From a virus, in the IMG/VR virus record IMGVR_UViG_3300033552_000049, positions 1-27,216 of that record: DNA of 27,216 nucleotides; one strand, given 5' to 3'. Within the stretch, counting starts at the first letter, position 1. Each line of letters opens with the position of its first letter. A program made the translations under genes and the position numbers. The notes under the pieces are model-generated. The model saw only the letters and a list, made by a program, of their open reading frames with translations. It ran no database searches and was not told the DNA's origin. Shown piece after piece: positions 7,428 to 15,818 of this stretch.

Positions 7428-8414
7428 TTACGCAGTAGCGAGGTTTTCCAGACGGATCAACCAGCTTTGGTTCAAGATCGTGGTGACGGTAGTCGCCTTC
7501 CAGCCCACGGTAGAGCGCTGCTCCAGCGGGTCAGCGGAACCGGCAGAGCCGAGCGCCTTGACGTAGGTTGTCAGCGCTTGACCAGCCAGTGGCGATACAC
7601 CGTAAGCCTCGGCTGCGATGATCAGGCTGGCATACACGTCGTTGGTTGTGCCGCCTTTGAAGCCAGCAGTCAGGACTGAGGTGGCATTGGCAAAAATACG
7701 CGCATTGGTTGAAGTGACGAAGCGAATGTTTTTGTATGCGCCAATCTCGTCCTCAATCACGCCCATCTGTGTGCCGTAGTCGGACACTGCGCGGAAGCCA
7801 ATGATCTGCTCCAGGTCAAACTCTACATCAGGGTGAACGATGCCAATGAAGGCCTTCCGAATCGCGCCAGTTCCAACATTGTCGGAAGGCGTGATGCCCT
7901 CTTTCATGTACTTGGCGTTCTGGTTCTTCAGAAAGCGGATCGCTTTATCCAGGTCGGCAGCGGTCAGCTTGTTGACTGTAGCTAGGCGGCTGGCAGCACC
8001 AGAGCCAAACGCCACATTAGAACCAGCCACCAGCACATCGCGCCGGGTCAGGTCAATCGTGGTGCCTGCTTGGTCGCCCAGCACATCGGTAGCTTCGGTA
8101 ACCACCGCGTCTTGGTTGGTCATGCTCACCATATCGGAAAGCGTGATGTAGTCGCCGTACTGCGCCAGCGTGGACAGAATGTCCGTTACCGCCAGGCTGG
8201 AACCAGCAGGCGTCACGCCCTCGGTCAGTGCCGTAGTGGCTGCGGCCAACTGCGAGTAGCGGCGGAATTTGATCTGGTTACCGCTGCGCATGGCGATAGG
8301 ACGCTTTTGACCGAAGCGGCCATGAACGTCGTTGGGCTGTGCGCGGGACAGCAGGTTGCGGTCATAAAAGGCTTGGACGCCGGGGGCGACTTGGGCAAGG
8401 GTAGTGGTAGGCAT
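7428..8414 (-). CDS. Major capsid protein, N4-gp56 family
   Basis: The 328-residue protein shows the N4-gp56 capsid pattern from end to end: FYDRNLLSRAQPNDVHGRFG near residue 17, KRPIAMRSGNQIKFRRYS, LTEGVTPAGSSLAVTDI, then ITLSDMVSMTNQDAVVTEAT and TRRDVLVAGSNV. It has the HK97-type fold and forms the capsid lattice. The length fits short members of the family. It follows the scaffold gene and is followed by a strong terminator. The site before the ATG is a weak AAGAAG. This capsid type combined with P22-like neck genes is a mosaic worth noting. Confidence 0.92.
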   Translation of the reverse strand: MPTTTLAQVAPGVQAFYDRNLLSRAQPNDVHGRFGQKRPIAMRSGNQIKFRRYSQLAAATTALTEGVTPAGSSLAVTDILSTLAQYGDYITLSDMVSMTNQDAVVTEATDVLGDQAGTTIDLTRRDVLVAGSNVAFGSGAASRLATVNKLTAADLDKAIRFLKNQNAKYMKEGITPSDNVGTGAIRKAFIGIVHPDVEFDLEQIIGFRAVSDYGTQMGVIEDEIGAYKNIRFVTSTNARIFANATSVLTAGFKGGTTNDVYASLIIAAEAYGVSPLAGQALTTYVKALGSAGSADPLEQRSTVGWKATTVTTILNQSWLIRLENLATA

Positions 8415-8431
8415 AACTTCTTTCTATCGGG

Positions 8432-9190
8432 CTAGTAGCCCTTGACTCGACGGACTTCTTTGGCGAAGTCTGCGTCGCTCATGGTTTGGAAACGACGGAC
8501 GTCTTCAAGCGCGGAATCGGTAGTGGTTTTAACGCCTCCACCTGATCCCGCGCCTGGTACGGCCATCGCCGACTTTTGCGCCAGCTTGGCGGACTCAGCA
8601 GCGAATCGCTTGCCAATATTCCGTTCAGCGTGCGCCAACTTTTCTTCAGTGATTTCACGGATGACCAGCAAGGGATCTTGACGAGCATCATCATCCAGCG
8701 CAGATAACCGCACTTCCAGCGACTTCAGCAGCTCAGGGTCCAGATCGTTGCTGAAAATGCCGGGGTGGGCCTTATCAATCACGTTCTGCCACTGTTCTAC
8801 CGCTTGATTGCGCTGCTGCTCGGGGGCTGGGTCTTGCGTCACGTAGCGGATTGCTTCGGCCAGTTCTGGATTGGCGTCCAGAATAGTTGGCTTGGCGGCT
8901 TCGCGGCGTTCGTTCTCACGCTCCCTGCGCAGTTGTGCGGCCTCTTGCGATGCCTTTGTTGCCCAAGCTTGGTTATCCTTGGCAATCTTCTCGGCTTTTT
9001 CAACGCGAGCCGTCAATTCAGCCATCGGATCGGGTTTTGGGGCCTCTTCCTTGACTACCTCGACAACCTCATCCACCTTTTCAGGGGCGATGAACTGGCC
9101 TTGTGCATCTCGTGCGGGAGTGGCCTGAGCCGCCGCATCTAATGCAGCAGCCGCTGCGTCGTATTCCTTTTGGTATTCCGTATCTTCCAC
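8432..9190 (-). CDS. Capsid scaffolding protein
   Basis: This 252-residue protein is highly charged and mainly helical. It has an acidic, Ala/Glu-rich N-terminus, a Glu/Lys/Arg coiled-coil-like centre (VEKAEKIAKDNQAWATKASQ, then RRERENERREA), and a glycine-rich linker (VPGAGSGGG) before a short helical C-terminus ending KEVRRVKGY. A basic C-terminal helix that contacts the coat is typical of scaffolds. Its place directly upstream of the capsid gene is the usual one. No protease motif is visible, so it probably acts as a reusable or passively lost scaffold. The call rests on composition and gene order. Confidence 0.8.
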   Translation of the reverse strand: MEDTEYQKEYDAAAAALDAAAQATPARDAQGQFIAPEKVDEVVEVVKEEAPKPDPMAELTARVEKAEKIAKDNQAWATKASQEAAQLRRERENERREAAKPTILDANPELAEAIRYVTQDPAPEQQRNQAVEQWQNVIDKAHPGIFSNDLDPELLKSLEVRLSALDDDARQDPLLVIREITEEKLAHAERNIGKRFAAESAKLAQKSAMAVPGAGSGGGVKTTTDSALEDVRRFQTMSDADFAKEVRRVKGY

Positions 9191-9231
9191 TGATTACTCC
9201 TTGGGGTCGGTGTTCCCGATAGTCCCTAACT

Positions 9232-9492
9232 TCAAATTGCCGGGTCTTGCTCAGATAATCCGGCGCTTAACGCTTCCCGCTCTTGTGAGAGCGTTTCGGG
9301 CATGTCTCTTAGGTCAAGCAGGGCCTTGATGCGCCCGCGTACCTGTTCTGATTCTTGGCTGACCAGTTGCCCGGTCAGCGCTTCTATGCGGTGGTTGATC
9401 TCGTTCAGCACATGCGGCCATCCACTATGAATAGCCTGCAATGTGGTGCTGATCTCATCGAGCCGCTGCTGTGCTAAAAATGTATTACTCAT
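9232..9492 (-). CDS. Small helical protein of unknown function
   Basis: The 86-residue product is predicted to be nearly all helix, with many Gln, Glu and Leu, and has the segment RGRIKALLDLRDMPETL near its centre. I have the impression that small proteins of this kind often stand between portal and scaffold genes in phages with N4-gp56 capsids, but I cannot name a function. The gene is separated by short gaps from both neighbours, unlike the overlapping junctions elsewhere. It could be a chaperone-like assembly factor; nothing in the sequence proves this. Confidence 0.5.
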   Translation of the reverse strand: MSNTFLAQQRLDEISTTLQAIHSGWPHVLNEINHRIEALTGQLVSQESEQVRGRIKALLDLRDMPETLSQEREALSAGLSEQDPAI

Positions 9493-9504
9493 GAATGTCC
9501 TAAA

Positions 9505-9915
9505 TCAAGCTAGTAGCAGCGCTAGAAGCGCCTCGTCATCGTCTAACTGCATAGCCTCAAGGGCCGCTTGCTGCGCGGTCAACTGCTTGCCCAGCTCAAG
9601 CAATGCCTGAACCTGCGCATCTCGTATACCAGCCTGCACACTGCGACGGATGTCTTGAAGGCTCGGAACAGGCCCAGGTTTAACGCCAATCTCGATGGCT
9701 GGCACTGCCTTTTCGACTGGCTCCGGTTGCGCTACTTGCGACCCTACTGCCTTACTGTCTTCTAGCGGAACACCTAAAAATAGGTCTGTTGCCGTTTGCT
9801 TCTGCGGACCCCAGTGAACCCGCTTAGCAGGTTGCCAGCCGCCTGAATTGATCTCTTCAACCGGGTCCGGCGGAACAACACCTGCTGGCTGGTTGTACAG
9901 CAGTAGCAGCGACAT
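9505..9915 (-). CDS. Hypothetical head-region protein
   Basis: The 136-residue protein starts MSLLLLYNQPAGVVPPDPVE, a short hydrophobic stretch followed by a proline-rich segment; this is too short to be a clear membrane anchor. The centre is Pro/Val/Glu-rich and probably disordered, and the last 50 residues form an Ala/Leu/Gln/Asp-rich helix ending in a run of leucines. Its ATG directly follows the stop of the repeat-bearing structural gene. I do not recognise it. It may be a small virion or assembly component. Confidence 0.5.
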   Translation of the reverse strand: MSLLLLYNQPAGVVPPDPVEEINSGGWQPAKRVHWGPQKQTATDLFLGVPLEDSKAVGSQVAQPEPVEKAVPAIEIGVKPGPVPSLQDIRRSVQAGIRDAQVQALLELGKQLTAQQAALEAMQLDDDEALLALLLA

Positions 9916-11175
9916 TTATGGGCCCGTGTAAAAGTACGCGGTAAGCCTGCACACAACACCAGCACCGGCAGCCGGGGCCACGATGGTGGTCGCGGTCGCC
10001 GCCGCCGTTGCTTTGATTGGGCTTGATAGCTGCTCGTCCGTCACCGTCTTTGATGTACCTGCGCCCAGTGCGTTGCCATCGGTCCAGGCCAATGCTCCGG
10101 GGATGTTGGTGGACGTGAATCCAAGCGTCACCGCAGAACCTGCCACAGCCGTTGCAGACGTGTTGTGCAATGTGATGCGAATGCGCGTGATGTAGTGAAA
10201 CAATCCAGCGGCAGGCGCGGGAAGGTTCAGCGTCGCCGTTGTGTTTGCCACGGATAGGATGGTGGCCGATGTCACTGCTGGCAGCTGCATTCGCGCACCG
10301 TTGGTAGCGTCGCCCCTTGCACGGTCCCAGCTTGCGCCGTTGTAAACCATGTTGTGGGCGAGCATCTCCTCAAAATCGTTGTCATTGCTGCGGGCATCCT
10401 GCGGCCTGACGGATGAACTTTTACTGTAAGACTTGTGCAGCTTGATTTGCAAACGGAAAGCTGCCTGCGCTGTTGCTCCATTCGTGTAAACAATGCGCAT
10501 AAATCTTGCGCTTACGGCAACACTAAACACCCTCCCCGCTGCTGCTGGAATTGTGTAGGCGTCAGAAACATCCCAGTTTGTCCCGTTTGAAGACTGCTGA
10601 ATCTGCAACCCATCAACCGCACTGGCCTGGTCGGCGAACACGGCGACGCGCACGTCTGCAAACTCTGTGACGTCTTCACCTGTGCCTGTATAGACCGCGT
10701 TGGCCGCTAGTGCTGCGGTCGATACGTTCGCCGTGGATATGACGCCGTTGGCAACTTGAGTAACTGAGCCACTGACAGGCTGGGTCGCTTGAAAGAAAGT
10801 GCCGGACACTGGCTGCGTGGCCTGAAAGAATGCGCCACTTACAGGCTGTGTCGTTTGGAAGAACGAACCAGATACGGGCTGGGTCGCTTGGAAGAATGAA
10901 CCCGATACGGGTTGCGTAACCTGAAAGAATGTCCCACTGACTGGCTGTGTGGCCTGAAAGAACGACCCACTGACAGGGACGGGCGTCAGCCTTAGTTGCG
11001 CGTCTGTTAGCCCGGCGTAGTTCATCAAGGAAACAGGCATCGGATTGGTGGCACTGGTGTCAGTGGCGACACCATCCACACCCCAAACGACTTTCGTCCG
11101 CTGGTACTTGACGCCCGCGATCTCGTCGGAGGCGATTATTTCGCCAGTTGCGGGGAGCGTACTGTTATCAGCCAA
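9916..11175 (-). CDS. Repeat-bearing putative virion decoration/fibre protein (TTG start)
   Basis: The gene starts at TTG, directly after the portal stop and in the same frame, with AAGGGG eight bases upstream. The 419 residues fall into three parts: a conserved-looking N-terminus (residues 1-66, including GEIIASDEIAGVKYQRTKVV), six tandem 11-residue repeats at 67-132 of the form PVSGSFFQATQ followed by a partial seventh, and a Thr/Ala/Gly-rich beta domain to the end. Such short Gly/Ser/Gln repeats often make fibrous stalks in phage surface proteins. Its place between portal and scaffold suggests a head fibre or decoration. The repeat is plain in the sequence; the role is inferred. Confidence 0.65.
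   Translation of the reverse strand: MADNSTLPATGEIIASDEIAGVKYQRTKVVWGVDGVATDTSATNPMPVSLMNYAGLTDAQLRLTPVPVSGSFFQATQPVSGTFFQVTQPVSGSFFQATQPVSGSFFQTTQPVSGAFFQATQPVSGTFFQATQPVSGSVTQVANGVISTANVSTAALAANAVYTGTGEDVTEFADVRVAVFADQASAVDGLQIQQSSNGTNWDVSDAYTIPAAAGRVFSVAVSARFMRIVYTNGATAQAAFRLQIKLHKSYSKSSSVRPQDARSNDNDFEEMLAHNMVYNGASWDRARGDATNGARMQLPAVTSATILSVANTTATLNLPAPAAGLFHYITRIRITLHNTSATAVAGSAVTLGFTSTNIPGALAWTDGNALGAGTSKTVTDEQLSSPIKATAAATATTIVAPAAGAGVVCRLTAYFYTGP
10756..10977 (-). repeat. 33-bp tandem coding repeat, six copies plus a partial copy
   Basis: Six consecutive 33-base units encode the 11-residue motif PVSGxFFQxTQ, and a partial seventh encodes PVSGSVTQ. The units differ from each other at many third positions while the residues are nearly constant, so the array is not a fresh duplication. 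Confidence 0.9.
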
Positions 11176-13404
11176 TTACATTTCCCCTTGAACAGTCTCG
11201 ACTCCAGCCACGCGGCCCAGCTCGTCGCGGATAACCCGCTTGGGCGCGGCCATCATCGCCATCATTTGTTGAAGTGCCTGAAGCGTTCCGGCTGCTTCGC
11301 CGTCTTCGCCCTCGTCGCCAACTGCCTCGACCTGCGTCATTGCTGCTGCGTCCAACTCCATAGCCTTGATGCGCTCTGCAGACTCAATTTGCATGCGTGC
11401 AATTTCGAGCTTGACCATTTCCGGGTCAGTTGCCTCCATCGTCTCAGGTGGCGGCTGCATGGACAACATGCGCTTGGCTTCAGCGTCCTGCTCTTTGATT
11501 CCAATTTCACGCTCTTTGATGCTTAGCTCACGCTCGCGTCCGGCTTTTTCAGACTCCAGCTTGTCCACTTCCTCGCCCGCCTTGCCAAGCGCTTCACCCA
11601 TTTGCTCGATTTGCTGCTGCATTTGCTCAAGCTGCTGTTTGATCTGCGGTGGGATTTCTTCCTCACCCTCTTCTTTGAGGATGGGTGACTCTCGGCCGAT
11701 CTCCATCACGTCCCAGGTCTGATTCAGTAGTTCGCGTGCGTCGATCAGAGGCGCAGTCATGGGGTTGCTCATAGCAAAGTCAGCAAAGGCACGCAGCTTG
11801 TTCGTCAGAATCTCTTTTTGCATAAATGAGCTGGTGCCGGTGGCTTGCCAGTCCATAAACGAATGCTTGCCAAATTCTTTGATCTGCGTCCAAATTTCAG
11901 CAGTTTTGTCGCCGTGAATCTTTTGGACTGTATCTACATCCAGGTATTTCAAATTCCACTCAATCAGGCTTTCTACCATCGGCTCAATCCAAAGCTCGTC
12001 GATGTTCTGGATGACTTCCTTCATCGGCAAGCTGGACGCCGACATGATCATGCTGATGCCGCTAGCGGTCTTATTCAGGTTGCTGGAGTCGTCACCCTGC
12101 GTGTACTTTGTGATACCGGTATCGTCGTCGCTGAACTGCTCAGACATGCGAATAACGTCCATCCAGCCGCCAGTAATGTCAGGCTCGACTTGGTGCAGGA
12201 TGGCGGTTTGGCGTTCTTCAGGCGATAGGCCCGGCTTCATTTGATAGACCTTGCCGGGGAACTTTTTGAAGTCCTCGGTGGCAAGGAACTTCGAGCGGTC
12301 TACGCTGGCAGTCCCCAGCAGGCTCATGCCCTTACCTTCCATGAACAGACGGAAGGCGGCGTTGGTAATCTTTTGTGGGGTGAAGTTGTTCTCCGCAGGG
12401 CCAACACCCCAAATCTCATGAGGCACATCCTCATAGACGCATCGCAGGGTTGGTGCCTGGCCGTAAGGTGATTCATCCACCTTGACAACCACACCACCCG
12501 CCATAATGACCACAACGTCAACCATTGGGTCAGAAGCCTTGACTTGCTCGTCACTGCCCATCGGCTCAATCGAATCATCCTCGGTGCTGACGCCCTTCAT
12601 GGCGGACGCTGGAACCTTACCAAAGAATCGAGCCACCTTGATGCGGTCGTTTTTGTGCCAGTATTCGACATTACCGCGAAGCTGCTGGGTTCGTGCGCTG
12701 CCCTGGTCTTCGTTGCTGCCTTTATTAACCAGTGCCTCGGCGATGTTGCTGTATCGCTTGTCATCGGCCCAAGCAGCGACAGTGTGAGGGCTTTCCAGTG
12801 TGGCCCAAAACACGCCAAGACCATTGCATATCTCACGCGCTTCCGGGTCTGGTATCACGTCCATCGTGTTTGCCAGTTCAAAATAAGGCGCGTCGAACTT
12901 GTATTCGGTTTCTTTCAGTGACGTGTAGCCGGATGAATTGTCGGCGCTTGTCTCTTTAATGCAGGCTTCACGCACGAAAGGGCCGAACACAAAGCCAGTG
13001 CCGTAGGTCGCCAGCGTGTTGACGCCAGCCTTCAGCATCGCCTTGAACTTCATGCGGTCCATCTGCTCGGTCAGAATGTCCTCGATGGCGTCAGCGTATG
13101 GGGCCAGCTTCTCATCCGTAGGGCTGGTGTCAAACGGCAGCTTACCAGCGCCGAAAAGCGCGTCATTGATCTTTGCCCGTGCTGCTCGTACTTTGTTGCG
13201 GGTTGAACCGACAAACAGGGTTTTTGCCTTCTTGGACTTTGCCAGTCCCGTTCCGTTTGTGTCGTCGTCAGCGGGGATACGCATCACATCGCGGTAGCAC
13301 TCCAGCATTTTCAGCTCTTGTGGCTTGCGTGCGTTTTCCCACGCAATCAGCCGCTCTTCAAGCAGCAAGGCCAGCGCAGAGGTTTTTTGGAGTGTGTCGG
13401 TCAT
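11176..13404 (-). CDS. Portal protein
   Basis: The 742-residue product has the length and layout of podovirus portals, which form the 12-subunit ring through which DNA is packaged and ejected. The N-terminal two thirds mix helices and strands; typical segments are KAMLKAGVNTLATYGTGFVF, WGVGPAENNFTPQKITNAAF and DDSSNLNKTASGISMIMSAS. Residues roughly 575-650 form a long coiled coil (Gln/Glu-rich, with KEREIGIKEQDAEAKRM), probably the barrel region, and the C-terminus is Met/Ala/Glu-rich. It follows terL after a gap of six bases. The final codons read GGG GAA ATG TAA and are followed in the same frame by the next gene. Confidence 0.9.
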   Translation of the reverse strand: MTDTLQKTSALALLLEERLIAWENARKPQELKMLECYRDVMRIPADDDTNGTGLAKSKKAKTLFVGSTRNKVRAARAKINDALFGAGKLPFDTSPTDEKLAPYADAIEDILTEQMDRMKFKAMLKAGVNTLATYGTGFVFGPFVREACIKETSADNSSGYTSLKETEYKFDAPYFELANTMDVIPDPEAREICNGLGVFWATLESPHTVAAWADDKRYSNIAEALVNKGSNEDQGSARTQQLRGNVEYWHKNDRIKVARFFGKVPASAMKGVSTEDDSIEPMGSDEQVKASDPMVDVVVIMAGGVVVKVDESPYGQAPTLRCVYEDVPHEIWGVGPAENNFTPQKITNAAFRLFMEGKGMSLLGTASVDRSKFLATEDFKKFPGKVYQMKPGLSPEERQTAILHQVEPDITGGWMDVIRMSEQFSDDDTGITKYTQGDDSSNLNKTASGISMIMSASSLPMKEVIQNIDELWIEPMVESLIEWNLKYLDVDTVQKIHGDKTAEIWTQIKEFGKHSFMDWQATGTSSFMQKEILTNKLRAFADFAMSNPMTAPLIDARELLNQTWDVMEIGRESPILKEEGEEEIPPQIKQQLEQMQQQIEQMGEALGKAGEEVDKLESEKAGRERELSIKEREIGIKEQDAEAKRMLSMQPPPETMEATDPEMVKLEIARMQIESAERIKAMELDAAAMTQVEAVGDEGEDGEAAGTLQALQQMMAMMAAPKRVIRDELGRVAGVETVQGEM

Positions 13405-13410
13405 GTGTTT

Positions 13411-14925
13411 TTAGAAGAAGAAGCCGTCAGAGCCTGGGCTGGCTTGCTCAATAGGTGAAAGATTGGATGATGCGACCACAGGCCGGGCAAAGGTCAAGCC
13501 CAAAGCATCGGCGGTGTCTGGTGATCGAAAGCCCCGCTTTTTCATATCTTCCTTACGCTCCATTTTGAGTGCGCTGTTGCTGTCATAGCTGTAGCGAATC
13601 TGGGTCAGATCAGCCTGCATTTCGTCGCTGTCCGGTATCTGTGCCGGTTGCGCTTCCATCCAAGACCTCATCTCGCCCCACATTTCAGCGCGCTTGTTTG
13701 TGTACTTCTTTGCGTCATACGGCGACTCAGAGCTATTCACTTGAACGAGGTCTGTGCTGCCATACGCGATCAACTCTTGCAAGCGGTCATAAACCCCTGC
13801 GCCCAGTCCGCCCACATCGACGGCCACCTGGTCAGGCTTTACCTCTTTGATGATCTGAAGCACCAGTCCAGCCACTTCCATCGTGCTTTTCTTGCTGTAG
13901 CTGCGAAGCCAATGAACCTTGCGGCCCTGACGGAAACAGATTGAGGTTCGGTCATCCCCGAAGCGGGCCGGGTCTACCCCGATCAGCTTAGGCCCGACTG
14001 CTTCAGCTTCTGCTTTGCGCGCCTTAACAACGATGTCGCTTTTAATGTACGGATCAAGCCCGGACACTTGGAAGGCCTCCGCAGCGGTTGCGGGATACTC
14101 CTGCTTGAATAGCGTGTCGTCCCGCAGCTCGACCGTCTTAGACCTCCTCCATGCCATCTGCTCAAGCGTCAGGCTGTAGGCGTCGCTGTAATCTTTTTCC
14201 TCCGGGGTCAACTCGAACCCAAGAGGGGGCCTCTTGATGTACTCAGGCTGCCAGAACCACGGAACAAAGATGGCCGTGTACTCTGACTGCCCAGCTTCTG
14301 CGGCCTGCCATTGCTGGTGAAAGTAGTTTCCGATGCCGTTGGCGGTTGACTCCATGATTGACTCGGTATCCGGCGCATCAGGGATGGCCTGCAGGATTCC
14401 AGCCGCGTGCATTTGTGCGTTAGGCCAGAACCCCACTTCAGAGCCGTGGAATAACTGGATTGTGGAGCCTCGCCCTACCGCCTTATTACCTGCGGTCCCA
14501 ACTTTGTAGCCTGAGTCCAACTTATTGAAATACAACTCTTTGGCGTTTGCTGCGCTGGTGCCTGGCTTGACCAAAAGCGGGCAGTTCTCGTGGTATCGGT
14601 TAGCAATCTCGAAAAGGTTATTGGTGGCCTCTTCCTCATGCGTAAGGATGAAAGCCCTCAAGCCCTTGGAATGGGTCACGCGCCAGTAATAACGGCCTTC
14701 AACGTACGTAGAGCACCCTTGCTGCCTGCCCTTCAGGATCAACGCCCTGATGCGCCCTGTGTCTTTTCGCTGCTGCTCTAGCCGCTCATGGATATACAAC
14801 TGAGCTGCATTCAGTATGAATGGCTCGACCTTTGCGTCCTTGGTGCGAATCTTCAAGCACTTGGCCGCGTAGTGGAGAAAATCATCCTTTAACCGCTGGC
14901 GAACCGATTGCTCGTCCTCGGTCAT
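13411..14925 (-). CDS. terL: Terminase large subunit
   Basis: This 504-residue protein is the ATPase-nuclease motor that drives DNA into the procapsid. The ATPase part has a variant Walker A (LKGRQQGCST, 64-73) and a Walker B-like ESIMESTANG at 188-197 with the catalytic Glu. The RNase H-like nuclease part shows acidic residues at Asp318 (GVDPARFGDD), Asp370 (VAVDVGG) and near the end (DTADALGL). The length is usual for the family. The gene overlaps terS by four bases (ATGA) and precedes the portal gene. I cannot tell headful from cos packaging from this alone. Confidence 0.95.
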   Translation of the reverse strand: MTEDEQSVRQRLKDDFLHYAAKCLKIRTKDAKVEPFILNAAQLYIHERLEQQRKDTGRIRALILKGRQQGCSTYVEGRYYWRVTHSKGLRAFILTHEEEATNNLFEIANRYHENCPLLVKPGTSAANAKELYFNKLDSGYKVGTAGNKAVGRGSTIQLFHGSEVGFWPNAQMHAAGILQAIPDAPDTESIMESTANGIGNYFHQQWQAAEAGQSEYTAIFVPWFWQPEYIKRPPLGFELTPEEKDYSDAYSLTLEQMAWRRSKTVELRDDTLFKQEYPATAAEAFQVSGLDPYIKSDIVVKARKAEAEAVGPKLIGVDPARFGDDRTSICFRQGRKVHWLRSYSKKSTMEVAGLVLQIIKEVKPDQVAVDVGGLGAGVYDRLQELIAYGSTDLVQVNSSESPYDAKKYTNKRAEMWGEMRSWMEAQPAQIPDSDEMQADLTQIRYSYDSNSALKMERKEDMKKRGFRSPDTADALGLTFARPVVASSNLSPIEQASPGSDGFFF

Positions 14926-15212
14926 TTAAGCGCATCGAGCGCCGCCTCGTGATTCGTCACTGATGCGTTCATCTCGACACTTGACAAACGAGGATGCACG
15001 TAAGGCGCGGCCATGTTCGCCGCTGCCAGTCGCTCGCGTGGCTCCGCTTCAACACTGCGCATCACACTGAGGATGTACTCCAGCGGGCTGATGCCCTCGT
15101 CCATAGCTTTGTTCGCTATCTCCCTGGTCTTCACAGTCGCAGCGCCAGCTTTGCGCCCCGCGTTCTTGCGTGCCCCGCCGCGCTTTGAATTGGTTTGATT
15201 GTTTTCAATCAT
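14922..15212 (-). CDS. terS: Terminase small subunit
   Basis: The 96-residue protein has the N-terminus typical of many small terminases (SKRGGARKNAGRKAGAATVK), followed by a helical core with SPLEYILSVM and RLAAANMAAPYVHPRL. Small terminases bind the packaging site on viral DNA and guide the large subunit to it. It is somewhat short compared with the 120-180 residues common in the group. It overlaps terL by ATGA. Its own ATG overlaps the stop of an upstream ATG-less frame, also as ATGA. The ribosome site before it is weak, which fits translational coupling. Confidence 0.85.
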   Translation of the reverse strand: MIENNQTNSKRGGARKNAGRKAGAATVKTREIANKAMDEGISPLEYILSVMRSVEAEPRERLAAANMAAPYVHPRLSSVEMNASVTNHEAALDALK

Positions 15213-15343
15213 TCAAAGGCTTTCAAAGAATTGACTAACCCTTCGTCTTTACCGTGCGGTAGTTGCAATGAGTCGGCGTATAGGTGCAGGGCAGCGAAGC
15301 TTATGCGAACAAGTCGCCAATAGTGCTTGAGATCGTGCCCTGC
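15209..15343 (-). CDS. Possible short gene without an ATG, coupled to terS
   Basis: A frame opens right after the TAG of the 126-aa gene and stays open to a TGA at 15209-15211, which overlaps the terS ATG as ATGA, the junction style of nearly all real genes here. It contains no ATG or GTG. The coordinates given take an ATT at 15343 (44 residues), which has AGGCGG about seven bases upstream; this is only one option, and a TTG further in is another. The encoded residues look protein-like (GHDLKHYWRLVRISFAALHL, then LPHGKDEGLVNSLKAFE). The upstream half overlaps the terminator stem. Either it is a real gene with an unusual start, or the coupling pattern is chance. Confidence 0.35.
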   Translation of the reverse strand, partial: AGHDLKHYWRLVRISFAALHLYADSLQLPHGKDEGLVNSLKAFE

Positions 15344-15381
15344 GAAAATAAGAAAGCCGCCTGATACTGCTATCGGCGGCT
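15344..15381 (-). terminator. Terminator between the putative late regulator and terS
   Basis: On the minus strand AGCCGCC pairs with GGCGGCT, the stem continues with GATA/TATC, and the loop is gcag. The tract TTTCTTATTTT follows. On the plus strand the same stem is followed by GTTTTT, so it could work in both directions. It would stop early transcripts before terS unless antitermination occurs. Confidence 0.75.
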
Positions 15382-15421
15382 GTTTTTGAAGGTGGATCTT
15401 CCACTGGTGCGTATCATGCCA

Positions 15422-15802
15422 CTAAATCACACCCGATGCAAGTAATTTTTTAAGTAGCATATTGCGCCCCTCAATCAACAACACTGTGCGCTCTTCAGGG
15501 TCTTGCGGTAGTCGTGGGCTAGACCACACACTACAACCGGTATGCAGGTTTCTGGCTTGCAGCTGCAATGCTGTGCGATAGACCGGATCTAACTCCATCG
15601 CATGGAAGTTGATCGCTTCCATGCGTCCACCATCTATTTCGCTGTCCACAATGTCGTTGGTGCTGTCCCACCCCTTGCTTGTCTTGGCGTCCCTGAACAT
15701 AGGGCTAGAGTTAATACCGCCTACATGCTGGTAGCCACATGCCCAAATATGCCAGCGCACCAGTAGGTCATTCAAGATTGAGTCAATTTCGTTTTGCATC
15801 AT
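15422..15802 (-). CDS. Conserved phage protein, possible late-gene regulator
   Basis: This protein of 126 residues begins with two consecutive Met codons and has the segments LLVRWHIWACGYQHVGG, AKTSKGWDSTND, ALQLQARNLHTGCSVWSSPR and RTVLLIEGRNMLLKKLL. I recognise the pattern from small proteins found just upstream of terminase genes in betaproteobacterial prophages, but know of no proven function. A terminator lies 41 bases downstream, before terS. A protein encoded just before a terminator and the late operon occupies the position of the Q antiterminator in lambda, so a similar role is possible. No zinc finger or clear HTH is visible. The gene is confident; the role is only suggested. Confidence 0.65.
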   Translation of the reverse strand: MMQNEIDSILNDLLVRWHIWACGYQHVGGINSSPMFRDAKTSKGWDSTNDIVDSEIDGGRMEAINFHAMELDPVYRTALQLQARNLHTGCSVWSSPRLPQDPEERTVLLIEGRNMLLKKLLASGVI

Positions 15803-15818
15803 GCCTAAATTATCTAGG

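Noticed and set aside
10756-10977. CRISPR array
   Set aside because: The units are direct tandem coding repeats without spacers and differ at silent positions.
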